Positions 45,395 to 54,653 are shown, numbered from the stretch's first letter. The stretch is DNA of 64,000 bases from Natronorubrum halalkaliphilum (GCF_009834785.1 NZ_WUYX01000053.1:72656-136655); one strand, 5' to 3'. Notes: generated by a model from the letters alone, not told the origin. A program made the numbers and translations.

Positions 45395-47392
45395 TCAAGC
45401 CGAAGATTGCTTATCCGTGAAGAAGGCTCCACAGAGCTTCGCTTCGGCCGAGCGCAAGTGTTCGTGGAAGGTCGGCCGGGAGACGCCCATCGACTGAGCC
45501 AGTTCCTCCCCAGTCGTCGGTCGGGGCCACTCGAAGTAGCCGCTCAGATAGGCCCGCTGTAACGCGGCGAACTGGCGATCGGTAAGCTCGGCTTCGAGCC
45601 TGGCGGCGAACTCCTGGTGAGTCTCTTCCTCGCGGTCGCGTTGTTCGAACGAAATGACGTCGGTGCCCGCATATCGGTCTTCGACGGCCTCCACGACCGA
45701 CCGAACGTTGGCCGACCGCGGAATCTCGAGCGTGAGACGTGCCCGGCCGTCTTCGCTCTCGATCGATTGGGTCCGGACGCCGCGGTCGGAGAGCCAACCG
45801 ACGAGGTCGTCACCGCCGGACAGTTCGATCAGGCACTCGCCGTCGCGTTCGACGATGACCCGGCAGTCGAGGTCGGGAATCTCGGCGACGGCCGCGGTGA
45901 GGTCGTCGGCGGTGGCGTCGGGCCCGGTGACGGTAAACAGCGATGCCGTCTCGTCGCCGGTTCGGTGGACCGATCGACGGTACTCGAGGCGACAGTCCGC
46001 AATCTCGGAGAGGGCGACGGGGCCGACGGCCGTATCGGTGAGCGCAAGTTCGACGGCAACGACCGCGTTCGTCGCGAGCACGCGACTCGTCTCCCGGGCG
46101 TTGACGCCGCTCGCGACCGCGCGCGCGAGCGCTGAGAGGATCACGGTCTCGCGTTCGTCGATTGGCGGGTTGCGGTCCGTACAGACTGTAAGGACCCCGT
46201 ACTCGATCCCGTTGTACGACAGCGGGAACGAGGCGTGGGTCGTCCCCTCGAGCGAGTCGGTGGCGATGGCGTTCTCGGCGAGGGTTTCGGCGGCCGGATG
46301 GTCGCCGGTCGTCGACACTCCAGCGTTACCGGCACACGCGCCGGTACTCGCCCGAACGTCGATCGTTCCCGTTGCGGGGTTTCGCTCGCCGATCCAGGCA
46401 CCCTCGTAGGCCGACTCGGCGGCAATCCGATCGCACACCGCCTCCTCGAGTTCGTCTCGCGTCGTCGAGCCCGCGACCACGTCGGTCACGTCCTGGATCA
46501 ATCCCTCGATCCGTTCGAGGATGTACTCGAGTTCCTCAGTTCGGCGCTCGAGTTCGAACTCGGCCTCCTTGCGCGCCGTCACATCGTTCTGGAAGCCGAC
46601 GTAGTGGGTGACCTCGCCCGCATCATCGCGAACGGGGGCGATCGTGACCTCGTTCCAAAACTCGGTGCCGTCCTTTCGGTAGTTCTTGAGTTCGACGGTC
46701 ACCGGACGGTCCTCGTCGATCGCCGCCGCCATTTCGGCGATTGCGTCTTCGTCGGAGTCGTCGCCCTGTAGGAACCGACAGTTTCGCCCAATGACGTCGT
46801 CGTAGCTGTAGCCGGTCATTTCCTGATAGGCGTCGTTGATGTAGACCAGTGGATTGTCCTCGAGATCCGGGTCGGAGATCGTGATCCCGACCGGGGCTTC
46901 GTTGATCGCTCGCTCTTTGACCACGCGATCGGTTTCGCTGACCGTGGTTCCGTCAGTGACACCGGTGTTCGAGACTGTGTTATCGGTACGGTCCACGTCA
47001 CCGACGCGTTCGAACACGATCGTTGCGCCCTCGGCCGAGCGATGGACGCGGGCGTTGAATCGCTTCCCGTCACCGCTCTCGGCGTCGTCAGCGAGCGCGA
47101 CGTGGCGAACGGTCCCGACCGCCGTCTCGTCGATCGCTGTCTCGAGTCGCGTCCAGTGTTCGAGTGCAGTCGACGCGTCCCAGTTGCCAGCACCGCTACC
47201 GGTACCGGCATCAGCACCGACTTCCTCCCGTGCCTCCTCGACCGGAAGTTCGAAGAGATCCCGTGCCACACCGTTAGCGTACGTAATCGTCCCGTCAGCG
47301 ACGGCGACGACGGGGTCGACTACGGCCTCGAGTGCGGTGGCTGCCGGGGTTGCACGTCCCCCATCATCAGACGCCGCATTGGCGTTCTCCAT
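45395..47392 (-). CDS. PAS/LOV-GAF-bat (HTH_10) regulator, Bat-like
   Basis: 665 residues. Order: PAS-like (about 15-130), PAS with the LOV flavin-binding motif GRNCRFLQ (202-209; the photoactive Cys would be 205) at about 155-280, GAF (about 300-445, CDRIAAESAYEGAWIGERNPATG), bat-associated domain (about 450-600) and HTH_10 (LTDRQFAALQRAYLSGYFEWPRPTTGEELAQSMGVSRPTFHEHL). The PAS/LOV-GAF-HTH_10 order is that of Bat, the bacterio-opsin activator of Halobacterium, which responds to light and oxygen. No opsin gene is in the window, so the target may differ. Soluble; a typical haloarchaeal photosensory candidate. Confidence 0.9.
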   Translation of the reverse strand: MENANAASDDGGRATPAATALEAVVDPVVAVADGTITYANGVARDLFELPVEEAREEVGADAGTGSGAGNWDASTALEHWTRLETAIDETAVGTVRHVALADDAESGDGKRFNARVHRSAEGATIVFERVGDVDRTDNTVSNTGVTDGTTVSETDRVVKERAINEAPVGITISDPDLEDNPLVYINDAYQEMTGYSYDDVIGRNCRFLQGDDSDEDAIAEMAAAIDEDRPVTVELKNYRKDGTEFWNEVTIAPVRDDAGEVTHYVGFQNDVTARKEAEFELERRTEELEYILERIEGLIQDVTDVVAGSTTRDELEEAVCDRIAAESAYEGAWIGERNPATGTIDVRASTGACAGNAGVSTTGDHPAAETLAENAIATDSLEGTTHASFPLSYNGIEYGVLTVCTDRNPPIDERETVILSALARAVASGVNARETSRVLATNAVVAVELALTDTAVGPVALSEIADCRLEYRRSVHRTGDETASLFTVTGPDATADDLTAAVAEIPDLDCRVIVERDGECLIELSGGDDLVGWLSDRGVRTQSIESEDGRARLTLEIPRSANVRSVVEAVEDRYAGTDVISFEQRDREEETHQEFAARLEAELTDRQFAALQRAYLSGYFEWPRPTTGEELAQSMGVSRPTFHEHLRSAEAKLCGAFFTDKQSSA

Positions 47393-47502
47393 ACCCGTTC
47401 TAGGGAAGGCGATACCCTAAGAACCCTGGTTATCGGACGGACGAATCAGTTATCGGACGGATCACCACGCATGTTATAAATCTCCGTGACCTATGATAGC
47501 AC

Positions 47503-47694
47503 ATGTCTAGCTTTCGATCACCGTTCGAGCGACTTCGAGCGAAGTTCGACGAGTCGGAGCTGAAATGCCCGGCGTGTGGCTACATGGATACTGACGGCGG
47601 CTGGCGCGTCAGTACCTCCGGCAGTCGCGTCCAATACCAGTTCATCTGTCCGACCTGCCACGCCATCGAGACGCGTGAAATGCGCCTCGAGTAG
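47503..47694 (+). CDS. Small zinc ribbon protein (63 aa, HVO_0649-like)
   Basis: Sequence has two CPxC knuckles: LKCPACGYMDTDGGWRV and FICPTCHAIETREMRLE, forming a zinc ribbon, with the N-terminus FRSPFERLRAKFDESE. This resembles the HVO_0649 family of haloarchaeal zinc finger proteins. Role unknown. It is divergent from the Bat-like gene with 110 nt between them. Confidence 0.8.
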   Translation: MSSFRSPFERLRAKFDESELKCPACGYMDTDGGWRVSTSGSRVQYQFICPTCHAIETREMRLE

Positions 47695-47804
47695 GGACCG
47701 ATGCAGTCGGTCGTCGGAGGCGTTCGCTCGAGGGCGAGTCGTCCTTCGACGGCACTATCGCCGGTGAGCGAACGCGATTTTGTCGTCAGTTCCCAGACGA
47801 AGGC

Positions 47805-47812
47805 GCTTTAGG
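47805..47812 (+). promoter_or_regulatory. TATA box of the RaSEA gene
   Basis: GCTTTAGG, centre 28 nt upstream of ATG 47836. Selects ATG 47836 over the in-frame TTG at 47824. Confidence 0.5.
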
Positions 47813-47835
47813 CGCTGGGCCGCTTGCCTCACACA

Positions 47836-48936
47836 ATGAGTAAACCCACGCCCGACGTCTACGAGCAGGGCAAGGGCATGGACGCCCACAACCAGGCGAT
47901 GCGGGAGATCCGCTCGCGCAAGGAGGCGAGCTACGACCCCCACGAGCCGACTCGCGTCTGGCTCGACGAGGACAACACCCCCGGCGGCGTCAAGCAGAGC
48001 CTGACGATCATCTTAAACACCGGCGGCTGCCGCTGGGCCCGCGCCGGCGGCTGTACGATGTGTGGCTACGTCGCCGAAAGCGTCGACGGCGGCAGCGTGA
48101 GCCACGAGGCGCTGATGGACCAGATCGACATCTGTCTGGAACACGAGCAGGAACACGGCGACGAACCCGCCGATCTCATCAAGATCTACACCTCCGGCTC
48201 CTTCCTCGACGAGCGGGAGGTCGGCGCCGAGAGCCGCCGCGCCATCGCCGAAACCTTCGGCGACCGCGAACGGATCGTCCTCGAGTCCCTGCCCGACTTC
48301 GTCAGCCGCGAGAAAATCGGCGACTTCACCCAGTACGGGATCGATACGGACATCGCCATCGGCCTCGAGACGGCGACCGACCGCGTGCGTCACGACTGTG
48401 TGAACAAGTACTTCGACTTCGCCGACTTCGAGGACGCCTGCGAGGAGGCCGCAGTCGCCGATGCGGAGGCGGGCGACGATGTCGAGGCGGGGATCAAAGC
48501 CTACCTCCTGATGAAACCGCCGTTCCTCACGGAGTCCGAAGCCGTCGCGGACATGATCTCGTCGATCGAACGCTGCGCCGACGTGGAGGGCTGTCACACC
48601 GTCTCGATGAACCCCTGTAACGTCCAGCGCTACACGATGGTCGACGAACTCTACTTCAACGACGGCTACCGGCCCCCGTGGCTCTGGTCGGTCGCACACG
48701 TCCTCGAGGAAACCGCGGACGTCGACGCCATCGTCGTTTCCGACCCGGTCGGACACGGTTCCGACCGCGGCCCGCACAACTGCACGGAGTGTGACGACCT
48801 CGTCCAGAAGGCGATCAAGGATTTCGACCTTCGACAGGATCCCTCCGTCTTCGAACAGGTTTCCTGTGAGTGTGAGCTTACCTGGGAGACGGTTATGGAG
48901 CGCGAGCGGAGTTTTAACCAACCGCTGACTCGATGA
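47836..48936 (+). CDS. Archaeosine biosynthesis radical SAM protein RaSEA
   Basis: 366 residues. Radical SAM domain with the unusual cluster motif C-x7-C-x2-C in GGCRWARAGGCTMCGY (about residues 57-72), then IKIYTSGSFLDEREV, LESLPDFV, IAIGLETATD and KAYLLMKPPFLTE, and a Cys-rich C-terminus (NCTECDD, CECELTW). RaSEA acts with ArcS to turn the lysine-preQ0 adduct on tRNA into archaeosine (as reported for archaea); TgtA and ArcS are in the same window. Symbol left empty because usage varies. Monocistronic, leaderless by TATA spacing. Confidence 0.9.
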   Translation: MSKPTPDVYEQGKGMDAHNQAMREIRSRKEASYDPHEPTRVWLDEDNTPGGVKQSLTIILNTGGCRWARAGGCTMCGYVAESVDGGSVSHEALMDQIDICLEHEQEHGDEPADLIKIYTSGSFLDEREVGAESRRAIAETFGDRERIVLESLPDFVSREKIGDFTQYGIDTDIAIGLETATDRVRHDCVNKYFDFADFEDACEEAAVADAEAGDDVEAGIKAYLLMKPPFLTESEAVADMISSIERCADVEGCHTVSMNPCNVQRYTMVDELYFNDGYRPPWLWSVAHVLEETADVDAIVVSDPVGHGSDRGPHNCTECDDLVQKAIKDFDLRQDPSVFEQVSCECELTWETVMERERSFNQPLTR

Positions 48937-49110
48937 CTCGCTACTCCGCTGACTCGCCCCCTCGCCACATCGGCACCTCGCCGACTCACCGGCCCGTGAT
49001 GGCCCCTGGCGAGTGCGCGAAAGCCGGCCGCTCACCGTTCATTCTCCCATAAGATAGATTACCGCCCCCGGCTAGGAACGACGTATGTCCGGACCGGGGT
49101 ATACGATGGC

Positions 49111-49196
49111 TGATACGGTTTGCTGTAACGATTTACCGGTGCAACCGCAAGACGGTTCGCGGTCGCACCGCCAATGACGGACAGTGGACCGTATGA
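49111..49196 (+). mobile_element. MITE-like element, family 2, copy C (86 bp)
   Basis: Starts TGATACGGTTTGCTGTAAC and ends ACAGTGGACCGTATGA, the same termini as copies A and B. The core hairpin differs (GGTGCAACCGC...GCGGTCGCACC). Its right end lies 11 nt before the cheC ATG, so it may supply part of that promoter or leader. Confidence 0.75.
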
Positions 49197-49207
49197 GGGG
49201 TAATTCG

Positions 49208-50539
49208 ATGGAGATCGACATTCGCTCCCTCGAGACGTACAACGAACTGGCGCGGGAGGGAACCGAATCCGCGGCGACTGCGCTCCGGGAGCTGACGGGC
49301 GTCGAGACGCGCGTCGACGTAACCGACGTCTCGCTGCTCTCGGTGTCGGATCTCCAGTACGAGTTCGCCGGTCGAACGTTTGCAGGCGTCGAGGTTTCTC
49401 TGGGTGCGCCGCTCTCCGGAGAGACCGTCCTCGCGTTCGACGAGGCCGGACGGGACGCCATCACGAGCGAGCTGGTGCCGACCGACGACCCGGAGCGGGT
49501 CGAGGAAGCGATCGCGGAGGCCGGGAACATCATGGTCAACGGGTTTATTAGCGGCTGGGCGGACCACCTGGACACGAAAGTCGAGGTCTCACCGCCGACG
49601 TACGTCGAGGGAACCGGAATCGACGTGCTCCCAGAGGCGATGCTCGCGGGCAAAAGCCAAAGCGAACGCAAAGGCGAGCGCGGCAGTCCCGACGCCACGA
49701 CGAGCGAGCGCGACGACGTCGATGGCGAAAGCGAATCGAACGGAGAGTACGTTTTCGTCTTCCGCAGTCGCGTCGAAGCCATCGGCGAGGATATCGACTT
49801 CCGGATGCTGCTGTTTCCGAAAATCGAATCGATCGAGCAACTGCTCGAGAGCGACGGCGACGGCAACCCCGACACCGACGCCACCGGCGGGAACGACGGC
49901 GGAAACGGCATCTCGCTGGACAAACTCGAGGTCTTCACCGAGATGACCGAACGGGGCGCGACCAAGGCCGCCGCGAACGTGACGACGATGACCGGCCTCG
50001 AGACCGCCGTCGAGGTGAACCAACTGAGTTTCATCCCCATTGCCGACATCCCCGCACAGGTCGGCGACGACCGACGAGTCGGAACCGCCGTCGAGTACAC
50101 CGGCTCGCCGAGTGGCTACCTCGCGATCCTGTTCGATCCGGCGTCGGCGCGGGAGAGCGTCGACGCGTTGTTGCCGGTCGAGAGCGACGGCGAGTGGGGC
50201 GAGCGCGACCGGGAGGCCCTCGAAGAGCTCTGCAACATCGTCGCGAGCGGCTTCCTCGACGGCTGGGCGAACGTGCTCGAGACCTCGATCAAACATTCCC
50301 CGCCGCGGTTCATCGCGGACATGGGCTCGTCGATCATGAGTCCGATCATCGCCGACATCGGCCGAACGGAGAACTACGCGTTCCTGCTCGACTCGACGAT
50401 CAAAACCGGCGACAGCGACTCGCTCCAGTGTCAGCTGTTCGCGCTCCCACGCCGCGACGAGTTGGCGACCGCGCTCGAGGAGTTGCTCGTCAACCGGGCC
50501 GGCAAAACGCGCGCGGATCCCGACGAACTCTTCGAGTAG
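49208..50539 (+). CDS. cheC: Tandem-domain CheC chemotaxis phosphatase
   Basis: 443 residues from ATG 49208. Two CheC domains: residues about 1-200 (active-site region AIAEAGNIMVNGFISGWADHL) and about 235-440 (ALEELCNIVASGFLDGWANVL); each has the Glu-x-x-Asn motif and the later SPP proline. A hydrophilic Asp/Ser linker (about 150-180) lies inside the first domain. CheC dephosphorylates CheY-P and binds CheD. A normal CheC has one such domain of about 200 residues, so this is a fused double form. An in-frame GTG in the MITE is less likely. cheD lies convergently next to it. Confidence 0.88.
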   Translation: MEIDIRSLETYNELAREGTESAATALRELTGVETRVDVTDVSLLSVSDLQYEFAGRTFAGVEVSLGAPLSGETVLAFDEAGRDAITSELVPTDDPERVEEAIAEAGNIMVNGFISGWADHLDTKVEVSPPTYVEGTGIDVLPEAMLAGKSQSERKGERGSPDATTSERDDVDGESESNGEYVFVFRSRVEAIGEDIDFRMLLFPKIESIEQLLESDGDGNPDTDATGGNDGGNGISLDKLEVFTEMTERGATKAAANVTTMTGLETAVEVNQLSFIPIADIPAQVGDDRRVGTAVEYTGSPSGYLAILFDPASARESVDALLPVESDGEWGERDREALEELCNIVASGFLDGWANVLETSIKHSPPRFIADMGSSIMSPIIADIGRTENYAFLLDSTIKTGDSDSLQCQLFALPRRDELATALEELLVNRAGKTRADPDELFE

Positions 50540-50652
50540 GTCCCGTAAACATTCGCTGTCTGCTCGCCGCCTTCGGCGGCTCCTTGAGGGAGGCGGCCCG
50601 ATTTCACGACGTGACTTGCAGACCCAGCCCGCGTGTCCACACTCACCACAAC

Positions 50653-51141
50653 CTAACAGGTCGTTTCTCCGTCTGCGGTCGTGATCTGCAACTCGCCCGT
50701 ACTCGGATAGAACAGGACTTTTCGACCCGCGTCGCCGCCGACATCCGTACCACACAGCGGGATGTTCCGGGCCTCGAGAACGGTCTGTGCAGCCTCGACG
50801 TTGCGTTCTCCGATCGGCCGGTCGAAGCTGTCGAAGCCGATCATCGTCGCCCCGCCGGCGAGTTTCGCCCACGCCCGGGTCGAGCGACCGCCGGCGGATT
50901 CGAACGCCGAAAGCAACGCCGCGATACCGAGATCCGCGAACTTTGCGTCGGGATGGCCGCTGGTCCCGTCTGCGGCATCCGGTAACATGAAATGGAGGAG
51001 CCCGCTCACGCACGCCGTTTCGTCGTGGATCACGACGACGCCGCAGGAGCCGACGCCGCTGGTTCGTAACGGTCGCTCGTCCGTCGACAGGGCGTATTCG
51101 GCGACGCCGACCGGGATTGGGTTCGGATCTAATTCAGGCAC
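50653..51141 (-). CDS. cheD: Chemoreceptor glutamine deamidase CheD
   Basis: 162 residues. CheD deamidates Gln residues in chemoreceptors and is regulated by CheC. The catalytic Cys is in GVGSCGVVVIHD and the His in GLLHFMLPDA, followed by KLAGGATMIG and ERNVEAAQTVLEARNI. Transcribed towards cheC with a 113-bp gap. Length is that of the family. Confidence 0.93.
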   Translation of the reverse strand: MPELDPNPIPVGVAEYALSTDERPLRTSGVGSCGVVVIHDETACVSGLLHFMLPDAADGTSGHPDAKFADLGIAALLSAFESAGGRSTRAWAKLAGGATMIGFDSFDRPIGERNVEAAQTVLEARNIPLCGTDVGGDAGRKVLFYPSTGELQITTADGETTC

Positions 51142-51227
51142 ACGACCACCGTGGAGCGAATCTCCGAGTTGAAGTCGTCGTTGCCCGGTAGTATGGTTTC
51201 TGGCCGCGATCGAGTGCCGACGGAGAT

Positions 51228-54200
51228 TCAGTTGTCCGCTGGCGGTTCAGCGGCGCTACGCTGGGTCAGCGCAGTCTCCGCTCGCGGAACTTGAATCTCG
51301 ACGACCGTGCCACGCGGCTGGTACTCGTCGAACGAAAGTTGGCCGCCCGATTGGGAGACCACCCAGTTGACCAGCCAGAGCCCGAGCCCGCTCGCGTGTC
51401 GCAACTGCGTAATCTCGCGTTCCTCCTGGAGCAACTCCCGTTCCTCGTCGGGGATTCCGGGTCCGTTATCGGTGATCGAAAGTGTGACGAAATCGTCGGT
51501 GGTGGGATCGGCCGCGTCGTCTGCTCGCTGCGTCGAGAGACGCACGTCGATAGTCGGTGACTCCGCGTCGTTGTGTTCGACCGCGTTCTCGAGCACCTGG
51601 AAAATAGCCGTCTGAATGTACTCGTCGGCGCGGACGAACGTGCGGTCGGGTATCGTACAGCTGACGTCGACGTCGCTGTAGACGGACTCGAGTCGATCGG
51701 TGGCCCGTTCGGTCGCGTCGGCGATATCGATCGGGCCGATCGTCGATTCGCTCCGCTCGAGCGTTCGTTCGACGGCTCGCGTCTTCTCCGCGAGACTGAT
51801 GAGTTCGCTGGCTCGCTCCTGAATCGTTTCCACGTACTCGGTATCGTCGTCGTCGACGGCGTCGACGAGCATCTCGGCGCAGCCGTTGATGATGTTCATG
51901 CCGTTTCGCAGATCGTGGCGCAGGACACGGTTCAGTATCTCGACGCGTTTCTGTCGCTGTTTCCGCTCGGTGATATCGGTGTAGACGCCGAACGCGCGTT
52001 CCGACTCGTCGTCGATCTGCATCGGGACGACCCGCATCATGAAATCTCGCAGGCCGTCGGCCGTCCGCCGTTTGACTTCGGCTTCGACGGGGTCCCCGCT
52101 GACCCCGTGATGGTTCAGCGTCTCGGCGGTCTGGGTTCTGTTCGTTGGAACGATGAACTGATCGAGCGGTTTGCCGAGCACCTCCTGTTCGTCGTAGCCG
52201 AAGACGCGCTCGAAAGCCGAGTTGACGTCCTCGATAATCGGCCCGTCGTCGTGCAAACGCGTATTGACAACGGCGTCGGGGACGTTCTCGAACAGCGCGA
52301 AAAACCGGTCGCGCTCCTCGGTGAGCTCTGCCTCGAAGGCCAACCGGTCCAGAGTATCGGTCACGTGAGAGAGCAGTAATTCCGCGAGTTCTTCGTCGGC
52401 AGAGTCGAACGCGCCTCGCTCCGTCGAAACCGCCTGAAAGACACCGTGGTCACCGATCGGAACGCTGAGTATCGACCGGTAGGGGTCGTCATCTTCCGTG
52501 TCAGTCGCTTCGCGAATGTCGTCTATATGGTATGTTTGCTGATTTCGATACGTTTTCCCCGCGATACCCTCCTGGATGTGGGTCCGGTCGGAATACTCCC
52601 CGTCATCGATCGGCGGCGCAATCGCCTGCTTGACGAGATATTCGCCTTCGCGACGACCGACGAGGCACACGTCGAAGTTCAACACGTCTTCGGCCGCCTC
52701 GACCGAAAGATCGAAGACCGCCGCCTCGCTCTCACAGTCGTCGAGTCGCGACGCGATTTCGTGGAGGCTCTCGATCTTCGCCTTCCGGTCGACGAGTTCT
52801 CGTTTCATCCGTTTGCGGTCGCTGATATCGCGAACGATACCGACCGTTCCCACGAGGTCGCCGTCGGAGTGCAACAGCGTCACATTGACCTCGCTCGGGA
52901 TGCGCTCGCCGTCGCTCGTTTCGACGGTTACCTCGTAGGTCGCGACGGAATCGTCGCCGGCTGAGACGAGTTCGCGAACCCGTCTCCCCGCGTGTTCGAG
53001 ACTGTCCTCAGTGAGCGTCTTCGAGACGTGTTCGCCGAGGAGTTCGTCGCGGTCGTAGCCGGTCACTGCCGTCAGGGTATCGTTGACGCTAACGAAACGG
53101 CCGTCGCGATCCAGCGCGTAGACACTGTCACCGACGGCCTCCACGATCGCCTTCGTCCGCTCGAGTTCGCGTTCGCGGGCGGCCCGGTCGAGCGCCGCTT
53201 CGGCCGTCGCGGCCAGCACGTGAACGAGGTGCATGTCGACGATATCGAGTTCCGTCTCGCCCGTCGACGCGACCGTCAACAGGCCGTGCTCGCCGAGGGG
53301 GTGAACGATCGCGTTCCCGACGCTCGTCGCGATATCGTAGGGAACCATGTCCACCGCAGCGTCGTCGATGATCGACGGCTCCTGGTCCTCGTAGACGGTC
53401 CAGAGAATCCCGTCACCGGGTCCGATCGTGGGGAGGTCGTCGGTCTGTTCGTCGAGTTGGCCCGTCATCGCGGCGATCTCGAGGCTGTCAGTGTCTTCGT
53501 CGTAGAATCGAAGTCCCGCGAGCGACTCGTCGATGACGCGATCGGTCGCATCGACGACGAGGTCGCCGATTTCGGCCATCGATTCGGCCCGCATCAGATC
53601 GTGTGTCGTTCGCTGGAGCGCCTCGAGTGCGTTCGCTCGTTTGAGATCCCTGGTAACGTCCTGTGCGAACGAGAGGACGCTGACGACCTCGCCGTCGTCG
53701 TCGATCAGCGGCGTGTTGAACCACTCGCAGGTGATCGTCGTCCCGTCCTGGCGAACGTTTCGATTGACCTGGCGCTTGGCAGTTTCGTCCAGATCACCGT
53801 CGACGAGAGTCTCCCAATGATCGGCGACATCGTCACGCCTCGCGTCGGGAACGAGCAGCGACATGCCGGACTCGCCCATCGCTGCCTCGGCGGTGTAGCC
53901 GAACAGTTCCGTCGCCGCCGGGTTCCAACTACACACCTCGAACTCGAGCGTCCATTCGATGATCGCGAGCGGGGACTGATCGATAACGAGGTCGAGTCGG
54001 TCGATCGGATCGGCGAGTGATCCGCCGGATTCGGGCGTGGTCTCATCGCGGGAAGCTCCGCTGGCCGACGAATCGGGGATGAAATCGGGATCCCCGTTGC
54101 GTTCGCTCGCGGCCAGACGAGTCGGCGGGGGTTCGGATTCGGCTGGCACCGACTCGGCGTCGGCGAGCAGGTCGTCCACCCGCGTTACGAGGGTCTCGAC

Positions 54201-54512
54201 GCCTTGTGAACGAGGGATGTAGCCGTCGGCGCCGGCAGCGATCACCTCGCCGGCGAGCGTTTCGCTTCCGTTCTCGGGGAAGACGACGATCGGTACCTCC
54301 GGTCTGCGGTCTCGAATCTGCGTGCAGAGATCGACGCAACTGGTGTCGGGGAGCGCCCCTGCGATCACCACACACGCAGCGGTCGACAGCCGGGCTAGAC
54401 AGCCGGCTGCAGACCCGACCACTGTGGTCGAAAAGCCAGTGTCGCTCATGGCCCCACTTACGTCGAGTGTCCCCCCGGAATCGACGTAGATGAGGCGTGT
54501 CTCGTATTCCAT
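51228..54512 (-). CDS. Multi-PAS/GAF histidine kinase with degenerate N-terminal receiver
   Basis: 1094 residues from ATG 54512 (chosen because the residues upstream are Arg-rich and unlike the family). A receiver-like domain (about 1-115) lacks the phospho-acceptor Asp (VVIAGALPDTS), so it is likely not phosphorylated. PAS (about 165-290), GAF (about 300-435), PAS (about 440-560), GAF (about 580-715), PAS (about 725-850), HisKA with LRHDLRNGMNIING (His about 866) and HATPase with FQVLENAVEHND, DNGPGIP and GLGLWLVNW. Cytoplasmic. It is an orphan kinase: no receiver or output gene is adjacent. Confidence 0.9.
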   Translation of the reverse strand: MEYETRLIYVDSGGTLDVSGAMSDTGFSTTVVGSAAGCLARLSTAACVVIAGALPDTSCVDLCTQIRDRRPEVPIVVFPENGSETLAGEVIAAGADGYIPRSQGVETLVTRVDDLLADAESVPAESEPPPTRLAASERNGDPDFIPDSSASGASRDETTPESGGSLADPIDRLDLVIDQSPLAIIEWTLEFEVCSWNPAATELFGYTAEAAMGESGMSLLVPDARRDDVADHWETLVDGDLDETAKRQVNRNVRQDGTTITCEWFNTPLIDDDGEVVSVLSFAQDVTRDLKRANALEALQRTTHDLMRAESMAEIGDLVVDATDRVIDESLAGLRFYDEDTDSLEIAAMTGQLDEQTDDLPTIGPGDGILWTVYEDQEPSIIDDAAVDMVPYDIATSVGNAIVHPLGEHGLLTVASTGETELDIVDMHLVHVLAATAEAALDRAARERELERTKAIVEAVGDSVYALDRDGRFVSVNDTLTAVTGYDRDELLGEHVSKTLTEDSLEHAGRRVRELVSAGDDSVATYEVTVETSDGERIPSEVNVTLLHSDGDLVGTVGIVRDISDRKRMKRELVDRKAKIESLHEIASRLDDCESEAAVFDLSVEAAEDVLNFDVCLVGRREGEYLVKQAIAPPIDDGEYSDRTHIQEGIAGKTYRNQQTYHIDDIREATDTEDDDPYRSILSVPIGDHGVFQAVSTERGAFDSADEELAELLLSHVTDTLDRLAFEAELTEERDRFFALFENVPDAVVNTRLHDDGPIIEDVNSAFERVFGYDEQEVLGKPLDQFIVPTNRTQTAETLNHHGVSGDPVEAEVKRRTADGLRDFMMRVVPMQIDDESERAFGVYTDITERKQRQKRVEILNRVLRHDLRNGMNIINGCAEMLVDAVDDDDTEYVETIQERASELISLAEKTRAVERTLERSESTIGPIDIADATERATDRLESVYSDVDVSCTIPDRTFVRADEYIQTAIFQVLENAVEHNDAESPTIDVRLSTQRADDAADPTTDDFVTLSITDNGPGIPDEERELLQEEREITQLRHASGLGLWLVNWVVSQSGGQLSFDEYQPRGTVVEIQVPRAETALTQRSAAEPPADN

Positions 54513-54595
54513 AGTGCGAGTTCTCCGACAGGTCGCGTATCCCAACCAACGAGCCACGGCGGATTACGGTTTGACCTGCCCCCATTGCGGAGTCA

Positions 54596-54613
54596 TATAG
54601 TAGCCGTTACTAT
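54596..54613. repeat. Short inverted repeat resembling fused MITE ends
   Basis: TATAGTAGCCGTTACTAT joins what look like the two outermost termini of the family 1 element (TATAGTAGCC and GTTACTAT). Arms ATAGTA/TACTAT are perfect. Could be an excision scar or an independent operator/promoter element between the kinase and purQ. Confidence 0.35.
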
Positions 54614-54653
54614 CGGGAGTCTCGTCGGACACGGAATAAACATAGTGGCCGAA

